DNA of 64,000 nucleotides from Blastococcus sp. CT_GayMR16 (GTDB lineage Bacteria > Actinomycetota > Actinomycetes > Mycobacteriales > Geodermatophilaceae). The stretch covers positions 1 to 64,000 of the forward strand of contig NZ_SPQK01000013.1 of NCBI RefSeq assembly GCF_004570875.1. The letters are read 5' to 3'. The notes beneath the pieces are model-generated. The model was given only the letters and a program-made list of their open reading frames with translations, searched no databases and had not been told where the DNA came from. The translations under genes were made by a program, and so were the position numbers. Shown in pieces: positions 43,757 to 52,511 of this stretch (its first letter is position 1; every line of letters begins with the position of its first letter).

Positions 43757-46137
43757 GCCGGGGCGCGCCGACGGGTCCGGCGACGGTCGACGCGCAACAG
43801 CAGCCACCCGGATGCGGCGAGCAGCAGGCAGGTCAGCGACAGCGCCGCCGTGGGCCACCACGGCGCACTGCCGCCGACGTCGAGCTGCTGTGTGTCGATG
43901 GAGAGCTGACCGTCGGGGTCGAGGCCGGAGGTCCACAGCGTGTGCTCGCCGTCCGGCAGGTTCTCCGGCAGCTGGACATCGACCGTGACCCGCCCGTCCG
44001 CATCGGCCCAGGCGGAGCCCAGCGCCTGCGGAGTGCTCTGGACGCCGACCACCACGAGCGAGCCCTGGAGGTGGCCTCCGCTCGTGATCTGCAGGGGGAC
44101 GCCCGGGCGTGCCTGCAGGGTGTTCCCCGGCTGGCTCGTATCGACCGGGATCGGTGCCGGCGCCAGCAGTTGGCCGAGGCCTTCGGCGGTACGGACGAGC
44201 AGGGACGACGTCTCGCCCTTCCCGCGGGTCGCCTTCTGCGGAGCGGCCGGGGACGCCGACCAGCGGACGAGGGCGCCTGCCATCGCGCGGTAGCCGTCGG
44301 GGTCCGGGTGGACACGCTCGGGACTCAAGATGTCCCGGTCGGTCACCTGGACGACCCAGGGGTCCCGGTCGCAGATCGTGTGGTTCGGCTGGAGTGCAGT
44401 GCGGACGTCACGGGCCAGGTGCACCGGGAGACCCTTGGCGGCGACGTCGCGGACCGCCGCGCTGATCTGCCGGTGCAGCTCGTCCTGCACCCACCGCCCG
44501 AAGGTCTGCTCGTCGGGGCTGAATCCCGGCAGTCCGGCCGTGCACGTGAATCTTCCCCGGCTGGTGTTGGGCAACAGGTCGGGATAGGGCAGGACGACGA
44601 CGTCGGTGCCGGCCACCCGGGCGACGTCCTCGTAGAACAACCTCAGCTGCGGGCCCAGGCCAGCCAGCAGCAGTTCCATGTGCTCGCGCCACGTGAGGCA
44701 GGAGCCCTGGTCGTCACACACGGCGTTGTCGACGCAGTTCGCGGTGGTGACGCAGCTCTTGACCAGATCGGGGAACTGGATGTCGTTGCCGCCCATGGTC
44801 AGGGCAACGACGTCGACGTCCCCGCTTCGCTTCAGGGCGTCCAGTTGATCGTGCTGGCTCTCCACGTCGTCCCAGGGGTTCAACCATTTCTGCTGGTCGC
44901 TCGCCCAGTAGTCGGCGACCACCGCGCCGGAGCAGGCGAGGTTGTGCACGGCAACGGTCTTCGGGAAGGCCTGCCGTCCCCAGGCGTTCGGGCTGCGGTG
45001 ACAGGCGCCGCCGGGCCCGTAGTCGCCGCCGCCCTCGCCGGAGGAGTAGGAGTCGCCGAGGATGACGACGTCGTCGACGTCCTGGAACACCGGTCCCACC
45101 GTGTCGAGCCGGAACTCGCTGCTCAGCGTGGTGACGCCGGCCCGGGCCTGCACCGGGACGCCGATCGCCGTGAGAGTCACCGTCCAGTCGAGCTGGCCCG
45201 AGGCGCGCTGCGTCGAGGGGTAGACCGACCATCGCACCGTGCGGCTGCCGCCGGCCTCCAGGTTGCCCAGGAGTCGCAGCGGCGTGAGCACTGTCGGGGC
45301 GCCGCCACTGCTCGAGGGGTGGTAAGTGAGGGCGAGCCGGACGTTCCGCGCATCGACGCCGGACGTGTTCCGCACTGTCGCCGTCATGCCCAGAACCCCC
45401 TCGCTCAGCGGGGAGAAGCTGGGGACATCGGGGGCGTCGAGCTCCAGGCGCGGCGCCTGGAGCGCGGCAAGCCGGTCACCGAGGGCGGCGGAGTCGTCAA
45501 CCGGGGTGTAGGTCCCGCCCGTGGCTCCGGAGATGCACTGCAGCTCCTGGGCGCCGGCATCATCGATCCGGAAACCCACGGTGTCGACGGTCAGCCCGAT
45601 GCCCTGGTCGCGAATGGAGCGCGCCACCTCGCACGGGTCGTCGCAGGTGTGCTCCCCGTCGCTGACCAGAACGATCGTCCCCTGGGAGTACCCACGGCTC
45701 TTGATGTCCTCGGCCGCGGCGGCCAGCGCCTCGGCGGTGGGGGTGTCTCCGTCGGCGGTGACGGCCCGGATGGAGGCCGACATGTCCCCGGGGTCCCGTC
45801 GAGCCAGGCCGATGTCGATGGAGCCGGAGTCGCAGCCGCCGCTCGCGGCCGGGTAGGTGCGCATCCCGATATGGGTGTCCAGGGGCAGGCGGGCGAGCAG
45901 ATTGAGCAGCGCGTTCTTGGCACCCTCGATCTTGATCGTGCCGGTGCCGTCGTCCTCCCCCATGGACCCGGACGTGTCCAGGACCAACAGGATGGGATTC
46001 CCGCCGGCCACCTCCGCGGCAGGGTCGGCGGGATCACCTGGCGCGGCTGTCGACGGGCCGACCGCCCCGCCCGGCAGGACCAGGCAGACCAAGGTGGCGG
46101 CAGCGACGGCTGCCAGCCGCTGGAGCCGGCGCCTCAC
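43753..46137 (-). CDS. secreted vWA-SGNH hydrolase fusion protein
   Basis: A 794-residue surface protein with an unusual domain order. After the signal peptide (1-32) come a von Willebrand A domain with MIDAS DTSGSMG (54-60) and a Cys-rich loop; an Ig/CARDB-like domain (230-345); an SGNH hydrolase with GDSYSSGEGG (361-370), GGND (449-452) and HPDPDGY (610-616); an Ig-like region; and a C-terminal TM (about 765-785) with Arg-rich tail. It probably is an anchored esterase that recognises a metal-dependent ligand. GTG 46137 overlaps the PASTA gene by 4 bp. Confidence 0.85.
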   Translation of the reverse strand: MRRRLQRLAAVAAATLVCLVLPGGAVGPSTAAPGDPADPAAEVAGGNPILLVLDTSGSMGEDDGTGTIKIEGAKNALLNLLARLPLDTHIGMRTYPAASGGCDSGSIDIGLARRDPGDMSASIRAVTADGDTPTAEALAAAAEDIKSRGYSQGTIVLVSDGEHTCDDPCEVARSIRDQGIGLTVDTVGFRIDDAGAQELQCISGATGGTYTPVDDSAALGDRLAALQAPRLELDAPDVPSFSPLSEGVLGMTATVRNTSGVDARNVRLALTYHPSSSGGAPTVLTPLRLLGNLEAGGSRTVRWSVYPSTQRASGQLDWTVTLTAIGVPVQARAGVTTLSSEFRLDTVGPVFQDVDDVVILGDSYSSGEGGGDYGPGGACHRSPNAWGRQAFPKTVAVHNLACSGAVVADYWASDQQKWLNPWDDVESQHDQLDALKRSGDVDVVALTMGGNDIQFPDLVKSCVTTANCVDNAVCDDQGSCLTWREHMELLLAGLGPQLRLFYEDVARVAGTDVVVLPYPDLLPNTSRGRFTCTAGLPGFSPDEQTFGRWVQDELHRQISAAVRDVAAKGLPVHLARDVRTALQPNHTICDRDPWVVQVTDRDILSPERVHPDPDGYRAMAGALVRWSASPAAPQKATRGKGETSSLLVRTAEGLGQLLAPAPIPVDTSQPGNTLQARPGVPLQITSGGHLQGSLVVVGVQSTPQALGSAWADADGRVTVDVQLPENLPDGEHTLWTSGLDPDGQLSIDTQQLDVGGSAPWWPTAALSLTCLLLAASGWLLLRVDRRRTRRRAPA

Positions 46138-47261
46138 CCCGCCGCCAGGGCGTCGATGCCGTCGGGCCCGCCGACTGCCCGGAGGTCCCCGAAACCGACT
46201 TCGCCGCTGCGCTCGCCGACCGTGCCCGAGAACCGGATCTCGACGCGCAGCGCGCCGGCGACCCGCGCCTCGAAGGGGGTGCTCGCGCCGTAGGCGGCGG
46301 CACCCTCGAAGACCGTCACCCCGTCGGCGACGATCCGTACGGTCGCCGACGTGCCCGGATCGCTGCGGTCGGTGATGCCGAGGACGCCGGTGAGCAGAGT
46401 GGCCTGCCGGTCGAGCAGGTAGGTCTGGACCGACTCCCGCTCACGGACGCTGCAGTACACCGATTGTTCGTGGTCCTGCCCGTTGAGCGAGATCTCCCCG
46501 CTGCTGCAGGCCGACTCCAGCGGGTCGAGCTCGGCCACGAAAACGCTCGAGGCGGGGCCGGCCACGGTGAGGGTGGCGGTCGCGGCCAGCGGGCTCCCGG
46601 CGGCGGGGTCCACCGCGAGCACGGTCCCTTCGGACACCGCGGGGTCGTAGACCTGGTTCTGGACGGCCCGCACCCCGAGGTCGAGCAGCGTCTGAGCTGC
46701 CTCCGTGGCCGGGATGCCCACCAGCGCCGGCATCGTGCCGGCCACCGCGACGGTCAGGGTCACGGTCCCGGTGCCCCGGGAGCCGCCGATCGGGTCCTGG
46801 GCGGTCACGGTTCCGGCGGGGAGGGCGGAGGGTCCTTCGACCACCGAGATGCCGTCGACCGGTGTGCCCGCATCCACGACCGCCTGGCGGGCGTCGGTCA
46901 GGAGGAGTCCGCGCACGTCGGGCACGAGCACCTTCTCCGCGGCGTCGTCCGGGGGCGCGGCGACGAGCTCGACCGTGGTGTCCGCCGCGGCAGGTACGCC
47001 CGCCAGCGTGTGCGCGGACCAGCCGCTCGCGAAGCCCCCGGCGAACAGCCCGCAGACGACGAGCAGCGTGCCGATGATCCGGAGGCGCCGGCGGCCCCAG
47101 ATCTCCCGGATGCGCCTCCACACAGCCGTGGCCCGCCGCCGGACCGGCCCGGGGCGCGCGGGGGCCGGGGCAGGCGTGTGCGGAGGAGTCGGTTCGACGC
47201 GCCCACCCGGTGGTCGGCCCGATTGCGCGCGCGGCTCCTCGCCGGGATGCGGTCCCGTCAT
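46134..47261 (-). CDS. membrane protein with PASTA repeats and NPCBM-like domain
   Basis: A 375-residue single-pass protein. A Pro/Arg-rich cytoplasmic part (1-58) is followed by a TM (about 62-80) and two PASTA repeats: VPDVRGLLLTDARQAVVDAG (about 113-165) and MPALVGIPATEAAQTLLDLG (about 172-230). The C-terminal 110 residues resemble an NPCBM/carbohydrate-binding beta-sandwich. PASTA domains bind muropeptides, so this is a candidate cell-wall receptor lacking a kinase domain. It overlaps the vWA-SGNH gene, which suggests one envelope complex. Confidence 0.78.
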   Translation of the reverse strand: MTGPHPGEEPRAQSGRPPGGRVEPTPPHTPAPAPARPGPVRRRATAVWRRIREIWGRRRLRIIGTLLVVCGLFAGGFASGWSAHTLAGVPAAADTTVELVAAPPDDAAEKVLVPDVRGLLLTDARQAVVDAGTPVDGISVVEGPSALPAGTVTAQDPIGGSRGTGTVTLTVAVAGTMPALVGIPATEAAQTLLDLGVRAVQNQVYDPAVSEGTVLAVDPAAGSPLAATATLTVAGPASSVFVAELDPLESACSSGEISLNGQDHEQSVYCSVRERESVQTYLLDRQATLLTGVLGITDRSDPGTSATVRIVADGVTVFEGAAAYGASTPFEARVAGALRVEIRFSGTVGERSGEVGFGDLRAVGGPDGIDALAAG

Positions 47262-47338
47262 CCGTGCTCACCCCCGTGTCGGCCGGGCGACAGCCAACAG
47301 GTGTCAGGTCACGCCCAGGTCACGATTCGCGCGGAGGG

Positions 47339-48211
47339 TCAGCCGTAGGCCGCGGCCACGCCGTCGACGAGCGTGGTGAGTGCGTACGACGCGGGATGCG
47401 CGGCATTGCTCCGGGTGTCGGCCGACAGGAACCAGACGCCGTCCCGTCGCTGGTCGGGGAGGGCGAGCGTGTAGCTCGTGTTGTCGTTCGCGCATCGCAA
47501 CAGCACGGCTCCAGGTGCGACCGCGGGCACGTCGACATCCGGGCAGATGGCGCCCTGGTGCTCGTAGAACTGGTGGCGCCAGCTCTCGATCGTCGTGCCG
47601 TCGGCGACGTAGGCCACCCTCAGGACGTAGGCGTAGTTGTAGGGGTCCGGGCCATACTGGAGCGGGATGGGGACCCACGTGCAGCCGCCCGCCCCGGGCA
47701 GGGTCCCGATCCAGTAGCTCATCTGGACGCCGAGCGCCGCACTCAGCCCGGCGGCGAGCCGCGGGCAGGTAGCCATCTCCTCCTCGGTGCTCTCGCCCGG
47801 GTACGGCTTGCCGGCGGGGAGCCACTGGTCCCACTGGGCCGGGGAGCTCAGCGTCACGGCGGAGTCGAGCAGTGCTGCCGTCTCGGCGAGCTCGGCCCGT
47901 TCCTGGACCAGTACGGCCGCCGGGACGGTGCTGGCAGCCGGGGTCGCGGTGGTGGCCACCGGTGGTTCCGTCGTGCGCGGAGCGGTCGCCGTCGTCGGCG
48001 TCGCTGCGGCGGGGGCTTCGTCCGCGTCGGACGGCTCTCCGCCGGTCGCGGCCACGACCAGTGCGACGGCCACGGCCGCCGCGCCGAGTCCGGCGCCGAT
48101 CGGCAGCCACCGTCGCCGTCCGGGCCGGGGTTCCGTGACGTCGGGGCCGTCGACCGGGTCCCGCCGGCCATCGAGGCCGAAGAGACCGGGCTCGTCGTCC
48201 CGCTCGTCCAT
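47339..48211 (-). CDS. membrane-anchored secreted protein of unknown function
   Basis: A 290-residue protein with a TM anchor (about 36-54), a Thr/Pro/Ala-rich linker (55-90) and an extracellular domain (95-290) holding four cysteines (CPRL, CTWV, CPDV, CAND) that could form two disulfides. I do not recognise the domain. ATG 48211 follows GGGAGG. The open frame extends upstream to 48313 but without a good start. It lies 77 bp before the PASTA gene on the same strand. Confidence 0.75.
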   Translation of the reverse strand: MDERDDEPGLFGLDGRRDPVDGPDVTEPRPGRRRWLPIGAGLGAAAVAVALVVAATGGEPSDADEAPAAATPTTATAPRTTEPPVATTATPAASTVPAAVLVQERAELAETAALLDSAVTLSSPAQWDQWLPAGKPYPGESTEEEMATCPRLAAGLSAALGVQMSYWIGTLPGAGGCTWVPIPLQYGPDPYNYAYVLRVAYVADGTTIESWRHQFYEHQGAICPDVDVPAVAPGAVLLRCANDNTSYTLALPDQRRDGVWFLSADTRSNAAHPASYALTTLVDGVAAAYG

Positions 48212-48328
48212 GTCGCCTCCCGCTCGGCCGTCAGCGCACTCCTCGGCAGCGCCGGAGGGATTGTTGACCGGGCGTGAGGGCGACGCCTCGTCCACCTCTG
48301 CGTTGCCCCGCACCCAGCGCAGGCGGGG

Positions 48329-48802
48329 TCAGGACGAGGGCACGACCACCGGGTACGCGGCGGTCCGCACCGCCGCCACCTCGGCAGGGGGAACCTCGCA
48401 GCCCTCGTCGTCGACGAATGCGACGTGCACCAGGCGGTCGGTGGGGACCGCGCGGCGCTCCACGGTGGGCCCCTCCGGCCGCGGCAGGTACCGGTCGCCC
48501 CACTGCTGCAGTGAGCCGAGCACCAACTCCAATTCCCGACCGGCGTCGGTCAGGTGGTAGGCGAAGCGGGATCGGCTGCCCGGCTCCTGGTAGGGCTCGC
48601 GGACCATCACGCCGGCGTCGACCAGGGTGGCCAGCCGGTCGCTGAGCACGTCGGCGGCGACGCCGAGGGCGGTTCGGAAGTCGGCGAACCGGGTGGTCCC
48701 CGAGAGCGCCTCACGCAGGATCAGGATCGTCCAGCGCTCGCCCAGCACCCCCAGGCTCCGGGCGACCGAGCAGCTCGACTGCGCCAACCGCTCGTCCGTC
48801 AC
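48329..48802 (-). CDS. HxlR-family transcriptional regulator
   Basis: A 157-residue winged-helix regulator. CSVARSLGVLGERWTILILREALSGTTRFADF and LSDRLATLVDAGVMVREPYQEPGSRSRFAYHLTDAGREL (in parts) are the classic HxlR signature, with the conserved redox-capable Cys at residue 11. A C-terminal extension of about 35 residues is present. It is divergent from an SDR/TMEM175/hydrolase operon, its likely target, and related sequence marks lie next to both starts. Start is GTG 48802. Confidence 0.9.
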   Translation of the reverse strand: MTDERLAQSSCSVARSLGVLGERWTILILREALSGTTRFADFRTALGVAADVLSDRLATLVDAGVMVREPYQEPGSRSRFAYHLTDAGRELELVLGSLQQWGDRYLPRPEGPTVERRAVPTDRLVHVAFVDDEGCEVPPAEVAAVRTAAYPVVVPSS

Positions 48803-48913
48803 CGGCCCATGCTAGCTGAGTTGTCCGTCCCCATCCAGCTGTCTCCGGGTCGGCTCCGGCCGACTCTGCGCCCGCAGCGGAACTAGGTTGTGCTCTCCTA
48901 TCCAGGAGGCCTA

Positions 48914-48930
48914 AGTTGGCCGTACCAACT
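48914..48930. promoter_or_regulatory. inverted repeat upstream of the SDR gene, probable HxlR operator
   Basis: AGTTGG (48914-48919) and CCAACT (48925-48930) form a perfect inverted repeat 24 bp before ATG 48954. CTGAGTTG at 48816-48823, beside the HxlR start, is the exact reverse complement of CAACTCAG at 48926-48933, so both divergent promoters carry the same half-site. Confidence 0.5.
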
Positions 48931-48953
48931 CAGCCACGCGGATCGGAACCGAC

Positions 48954-49652
48954 ATGGACATCGCAGGCCGCACCGCACTGGTCACCGGCGCCAACCGCGG
49001 ACTGGGCCGGCACTTCGCCCAGCAGCTCCTCGCCCGGGGGGCGACCGTCTACGCCGGCGCCCGCGACCCCGGGTCGGTCGACCTGCCCGGGGTGATCCCC
49101 GTCCGCCTCGACGTCACCGACCGGCTCTCGATCACCGCAGCGGCCGAGCAGGCGCAGGGCGTCTCACTGCTCATCAACAACGCCGGCTCCTTCACGGGCG
49201 TCTCCCTCCTCGACGGCGACCGCTCCGATATCGAGCTCGAGATGGCCACCCACTACTTCGGCCCGCTCGACGTGATCCGCGCCTTCGCACCGCAGCTGGC
49301 GGCGCACGAGACCAGCGCCGTTCTCAACGTTCTCTCGGTGCTGTCCTGGGTCACCTTTCCCGGCTACACCGGCTACTCCGCGGCAAAGTCCGCCGCGTGG
49401 TCGCTGACCAACGGGCTGCGCCAGGAAATGGCCGGTCAGCACACCCAGGTCAGCGCTCTGCACGTCGGCTTCATGGACACGGACATGGCCCGGTCCGTCG
49501 ACGGGCCGAAGAGCGACCCTGCGGTCGTCGCGTCGCTCGCCCTCGACGGGCTGGCGGCCGGGCAGCTGGAGATCCTGGCCGACGAGGGCACCCGCGCGGT
49601 GCAAGCGGGCCTGGGCCGCGGCGTGACCGCGATCTATCCCCAGTTCGCCTGA
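48954..49652 (+). CDS. short-chain dehydrogenase/reductase
   Basis: A 232-residue classical SDR. The cofactor motif is TALVTGANRGLGRHFA (TGxxxGxG), NNAG is at about residue 80, and the catalytic triad is Ser (VLSVLSW), Tyr and Lys in GYSAAKSAA (about 142-150). The missing acidic residue at the second strand suggests NADP(H). The substrate is unknown. First gene of the unit opposite HxlR. Confidence 0.88.
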   Translation: MDIAGRTALVTGANRGLGRHFAQQLLARGATVYAGARDPGSVDLPGVIPVRLDVTDRLSITAAAEQAQGVSLLINNAGSFTGVSLLDGDRSDIELEMATHYFGPLDVIRAFAPQLAAHETSAVLNVLSVLSWVTFPGYTGYSAAKSAAWSLTNGLRQEMAGQHTQVSALHVGFMDTDMARSVDGPKSDPAVVASLALDGLAAGQLEILADEGTRAVQAGLGRGVTAIYPQFA

Positions 49653-49680
49653 GCCGCGGACCTGGCGGAAGCCGACGGCG

Positions 49681-50391
49681 ATGGGCACCGGCCGACTGGA
49701 GGCCTTCAGTGACGGGGTCTTCGCCGTCGCCATCACGCTGCTGGTCCTCGACCTGCACGTCGACGCGGACAGCCCGCGTGGCCTCGCCACCCAGCTGGCC
49801 GGCGAGTGGCCGTCGTTCGCCGCCTACGCGCTGAGCTTCTTCGTCATCGGCGTCATCTGGGTCAACCATCACGCCGTTCTTGCGCTGGCGGCCCACATCG
49901 ACCGCAGTTTCATGTTCCAGAACCTCGTTCTGCTGCTGTGGGTCGCCACCATCCCCTTCACCACTGCGACGCTCGCGGCCTACCTCCGCAGCGGGGACGC
50001 CGACACCCGGGTGGCCGTGCTCCTCTACGGCCTGTCGAACGAGGGCATGGGGGTCAGTTTCACGCTGATGCTCGCCCACCTGGTCCGCCGCGGTCTGCTC
50101 AAGCACCCGGTGGGCGCCCGGGAGGCCCGGCAGGGCATCGCGCGCTTCGGCCTCGGCACCGTGCTCTACCCGCTGGCAGTCGTGATCGGGGTCTTCTCCC
50201 CCGTCGCGATGCTCATCTTCTACGCCGCGGTGAACGGCTTCTACGTCCTCGAGCAGACACCGATCCTGCCCGGCCAGTCCCCGCCGTCCGGCGGCATCCC
50301 CGAGGAGACCGATCGGTCCGTGTCCCCCGTCCCAGTCCCTGCTGCACCCGCAGCGGTCCTCCGCCCCTCCCGCAGATCGGATCCGTCATGA
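49681..50391 (+). CDS. TMEM175-family potassium channel-like protein
   Basis: A 236-residue membrane protein with about six TM segments. RLEAFSDGVFAVAITLLVLDL is the hallmark first helix of TMEM175 (DUF1211), whose bacterial members form tetrameric K+-selective channels. FFVIGVIWVNHHAVL is the second helix. It overlaps the following hydrolase gene by 4 bp (ATGA). Confidence 0.88.
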   Translation: MGTGRLEAFSDGVFAVAITLLVLDLHVDADSPRGLATQLAGEWPSFAAYALSFFVIGVIWVNHHAVLALAAHIDRSFMFQNLVLLLWVATIPFTTATLAAYLRSGDADTRVAVLLYGLSNEGMGVSFTLMLAHLVRRGLLKHPVGAREARQGIARFGLGTVLYPLAVVIGVFSPVAMLIFYAAVNGFYVLEQTPILPGQSPPSGGIPEETDRSVSPVPVPAAPAAVLRPSRRSDPS

Positions 50392-51188
50392 GCGCATCCC
50401 CCACCCCCGTCGTCTTCGTCCACGGGCTGTGGTTGCACGCCACCAGCTGGAACCCCTGGCTCGAGCTGTTCCGCGACGCCGGCTACGACCCCATCGCCCC
50501 GGGCTGGCCGAACGAGCCGGCGACCGTCGAGGCGGCTCGGTCCGAGCCGGACGCTGTCGCGAACACGAGCATCGACGACGCCGTCGCGCACTTCACCAAG
50601 ATCATCGACGACCTCGACGCCGCCCCGATCGTCATCGGCCACTCCTTCGGCGGTCTGGTCGCCGAGAAGCTGCTCGGCCAGGGCATCGGCGTGGCCGCCG
50701 TCGCGATCGATCCCGCGCAGATCAAGGGCGTCCTCGCCCTGCCGCTGGCCCAGCTGCGGTCAGCGCTGCCCGCCCTCGCCAACCCCGCCAACCTGCACCG
50801 CTCGGTCTCCCTCACGCGCGAGCAGTTCCGCTTCGGCTTCGGCAACGCACTCACCCCGGAGGAGTCCGACGCGCTGTTCGACCGGTGGGTGGTCCCGGCG
50901 CCGGCCCGCCCGCTGTTCCAGGCCGCGACGGCGAACCTGCAGCCCCACTCCCAGGCCGCCGTGGACACGGCGAACGAGAGCCGCGGTCCGCTGCTGCTGG
51001 TCTCCGGGACCGCCGACCACACCGTGCCCGACGTGAGCACCCGGTCGACCCTCAAGCAGTACCGCCACTCGTCCGCGGTCACGGAACTGCGCCAGTTCGA
51101 GGGACGTGGCCACTCCCTCACCGTCGACAGCGGCTGGCCGGAGGTCGCGGCCTCGATCCTGGAGTGGCTGCGCGCCAAGGGGCTCTGA
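50388..51188 (+). CDS. alpha/beta hydrolase
   Basis: A 266-residue hydrolase with oxyanion motif VVFVHGLWLHATSW, nucleophile elbow GHSFGG (Ser about 86), Asp in SGTADHTVP and His in EGRGHSLTVD. The triad is complete. Close relatives are annotated as non-specific esterases or lactonases. ATG 50388 overlaps the TMEM175 stop, making SDR, channel and hydrolase one likely operon under HxlR. Confidence 0.88.
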   Translation: MSASPTPVVFVHGLWLHATSWNPWLELFRDAGYDPIAPGWPNEPATVEAARSEPDAVANTSIDDAVAHFTKIIDDLDAAPIVIGHSFGGLVAEKLLGQGIGVAAVAIDPAQIKGVLALPLAQLRSALPALANPANLHRSVSLTREQFRFGFGNALTPEESDALFDRWVVPAPARPLFQAATANLQPHSQAAVDTANESRGPLLLVSGTADHTVPDVSTRSTLKQYRHSSAVTELRQFEGRGHSLTVDSGWPEVAASILEWLRAKGL

Positions 51189-51211
51189 GGCCGCGGGCTG
51201 ACCCGTCTCGG

Positions 51212-52420
51212 TCAGGCGGCGAGCAACACGGGCAGATCGCCGAGGCCGCGGAGCACGAACTCCGGACGTCGCACGGGCTCCCCTCCGAGCTCGAGCGACG
51301 TCGTCCGGTCGAGCAGCGCGCCGAAGGACGCCTGGAGCTCGACGCGGGCCAGCGGTGCCCCGATGCAGAAGTGGACGCCGGCGCCGAAGGAGATGTGCGG
51401 GTTCTCGGCGCGGCCGACGTCGAGGGTCCCCGGCACCTGGAACACGGCCGGGTCGTGGTTGGCCGAGCCCAGGAGCGCGGCGATCTTCTGCCCCTGCTCG
51501 ACGGTGATCCCACCCATCTCGACGTCCTCGGTGGCGGTGCGCTCGAACAGCTGCAGCGGGGAGTCGAACCGCATGAGCTCCTCGATCGCCGTCGGCAGCA
51601 GGGTCCGGTCCTCGCGCAGCCGCCGCAGCTGGTCGGGGTTGCGCAGCAGGGCGAGCGTGCCGTTCCCGGTGACGTTGACCGTCGCCTCGTGGCCGGCGTT
51701 GAGCAGCAGGATGCAGGTGGTGACGAGCTCGTCCTCGGTCAGCTTGTCTCCGTCGGCGTCCCGGACGGTGACCAGGTGGCTGACCAGGTCGTCGCCGGGG
51801 TTCGCGCGGCGCTCGGCGGCCAGCCCCCGCAGGTAGGCGACGAACTCGTCGGCCGCGCGCTCGGCATCGTCCTCCCGCTGCTGCGTGCGGTCGTACTCGT
51901 ACATCTTCACGATCGCGTTGGACCACGGGCGCAGCAGCGGGCGGTCGGCCTCGGGCACCCCGAGCAGCTCGGCGATGACGGCGACCGGCAGCTGGTCGGC
52001 CATCCCGGTGAGCAGGTCGACCGGTTCGGTTCCGGCCGACCGTTCCACCAGGTCGTCGACGAGCCGGCCGGCCAGCTCCTCGACCCACGGCCGGAGCCGC
52101 TCGACGTGCCCGCGGGCGAACGCCGTGCTGATCAGCCGCCGCAGCCGGGTGTGGTGCGGGGGCTCCATCTCCAGGATCGCGTTGCGGTGGATCAGGTTGA
52201 AGCTCTCGAACCGGCTCTCGGGCTCCTTGTCCTTCCAGATCCGGCCCAGGCGCCGGTCCCGCAGGACGGCGTTCGACTCCGCGTGCGTGAACGCCAGCCA
52301 GAGACCCAGGCCCTCGTGCCACTGCACCGGCGCGACGGCTCGCGCCCGGGCGAACGCGGGGTAGGGGTCGGCGACCACGGCGGGATCGGTGAGGTCCAGC
52401 GGGACGAGGGCCGAGGTCAC
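51212..52420 (-). CDS. cytochrome P450
   Basis: A 402-residue soluble P450 of actinobacterial type. The heme Cys352 lies in FGAGVHFCIGAPLARVEL, the I-helix oxygen-binding motif is LNAGHEATVN, the ExxR is in EELMRF, and the substrate helix region PPHHTRLRRLI is typical. No ferredoxin or reductase is adjacent. GTG 52420 is chosen over the open frame to 52573, because a TAGGCT box lies 7 nt upstream and the protein then begins as in its family. Confidence 0.92.
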   Translation of the reverse strand: MTSALVPLDLTDPAVVADPYPAFARARAVAPVQWHEGLGLWLAFTHAESNAVLRDRRLGRIWKDKEPESRFESFNLIHRNAILEMEPPHHTRLRRLISTAFARGHVERLRPWVEELAGRLVDDLVERSAGTEPVDLLTGMADQLPVAVIAELLGVPEADRPLLRPWSNAIVKMYEYDRTQQREDDAERAADEFVAYLRGLAAERRANPGDDLVSHLVTVRDADGDKLTEDELVTTCILLLNAGHEATVNVTGNGTLALLRNPDQLRRLREDRTLLPTAIEELMRFDSPLQLFERTATEDVEMGGITVEQGQKIAALLGSANHDPAVFQVPGTLDVGRAENPHISFGAGVHFCIGAPLARVELQASFGALLDRTTSLELGGEPVRRPEFVLRGLGDLPVLLAA

Positions 52421-52427
52421 GCTCGGG

Positions 52428-52433
52428 AGCCTA
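52428..52433 (-). promoter_or_regulatory. leaderless-type -10 box of the P450 gene
   Basis: TAGGCT on the minus strand is 7 nt before GTG 52420, with no Shine-Dalgarno sequence between them. Confidence 0.45.
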
Positions 52434-52498
52434 GTAACCGGACCCCAGTCCCCCTCCCGCCGTGCATGCTCGGCGTGAGCCTCTGGACGGGGGCCACC

Positions 52499-52504
52499 TA
52501 GGCT
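52499..52504 (+). promoter_or_regulatory. leaderless-type -10 box of the DUF5926 gene
   Basis: TAGGCT is 7 nt before ATG 52512, identical in sequence and spacing to the box of the divergent P450 gene. Confidence 0.45.
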
Positions 52505-52511
52505 CGTGGGC

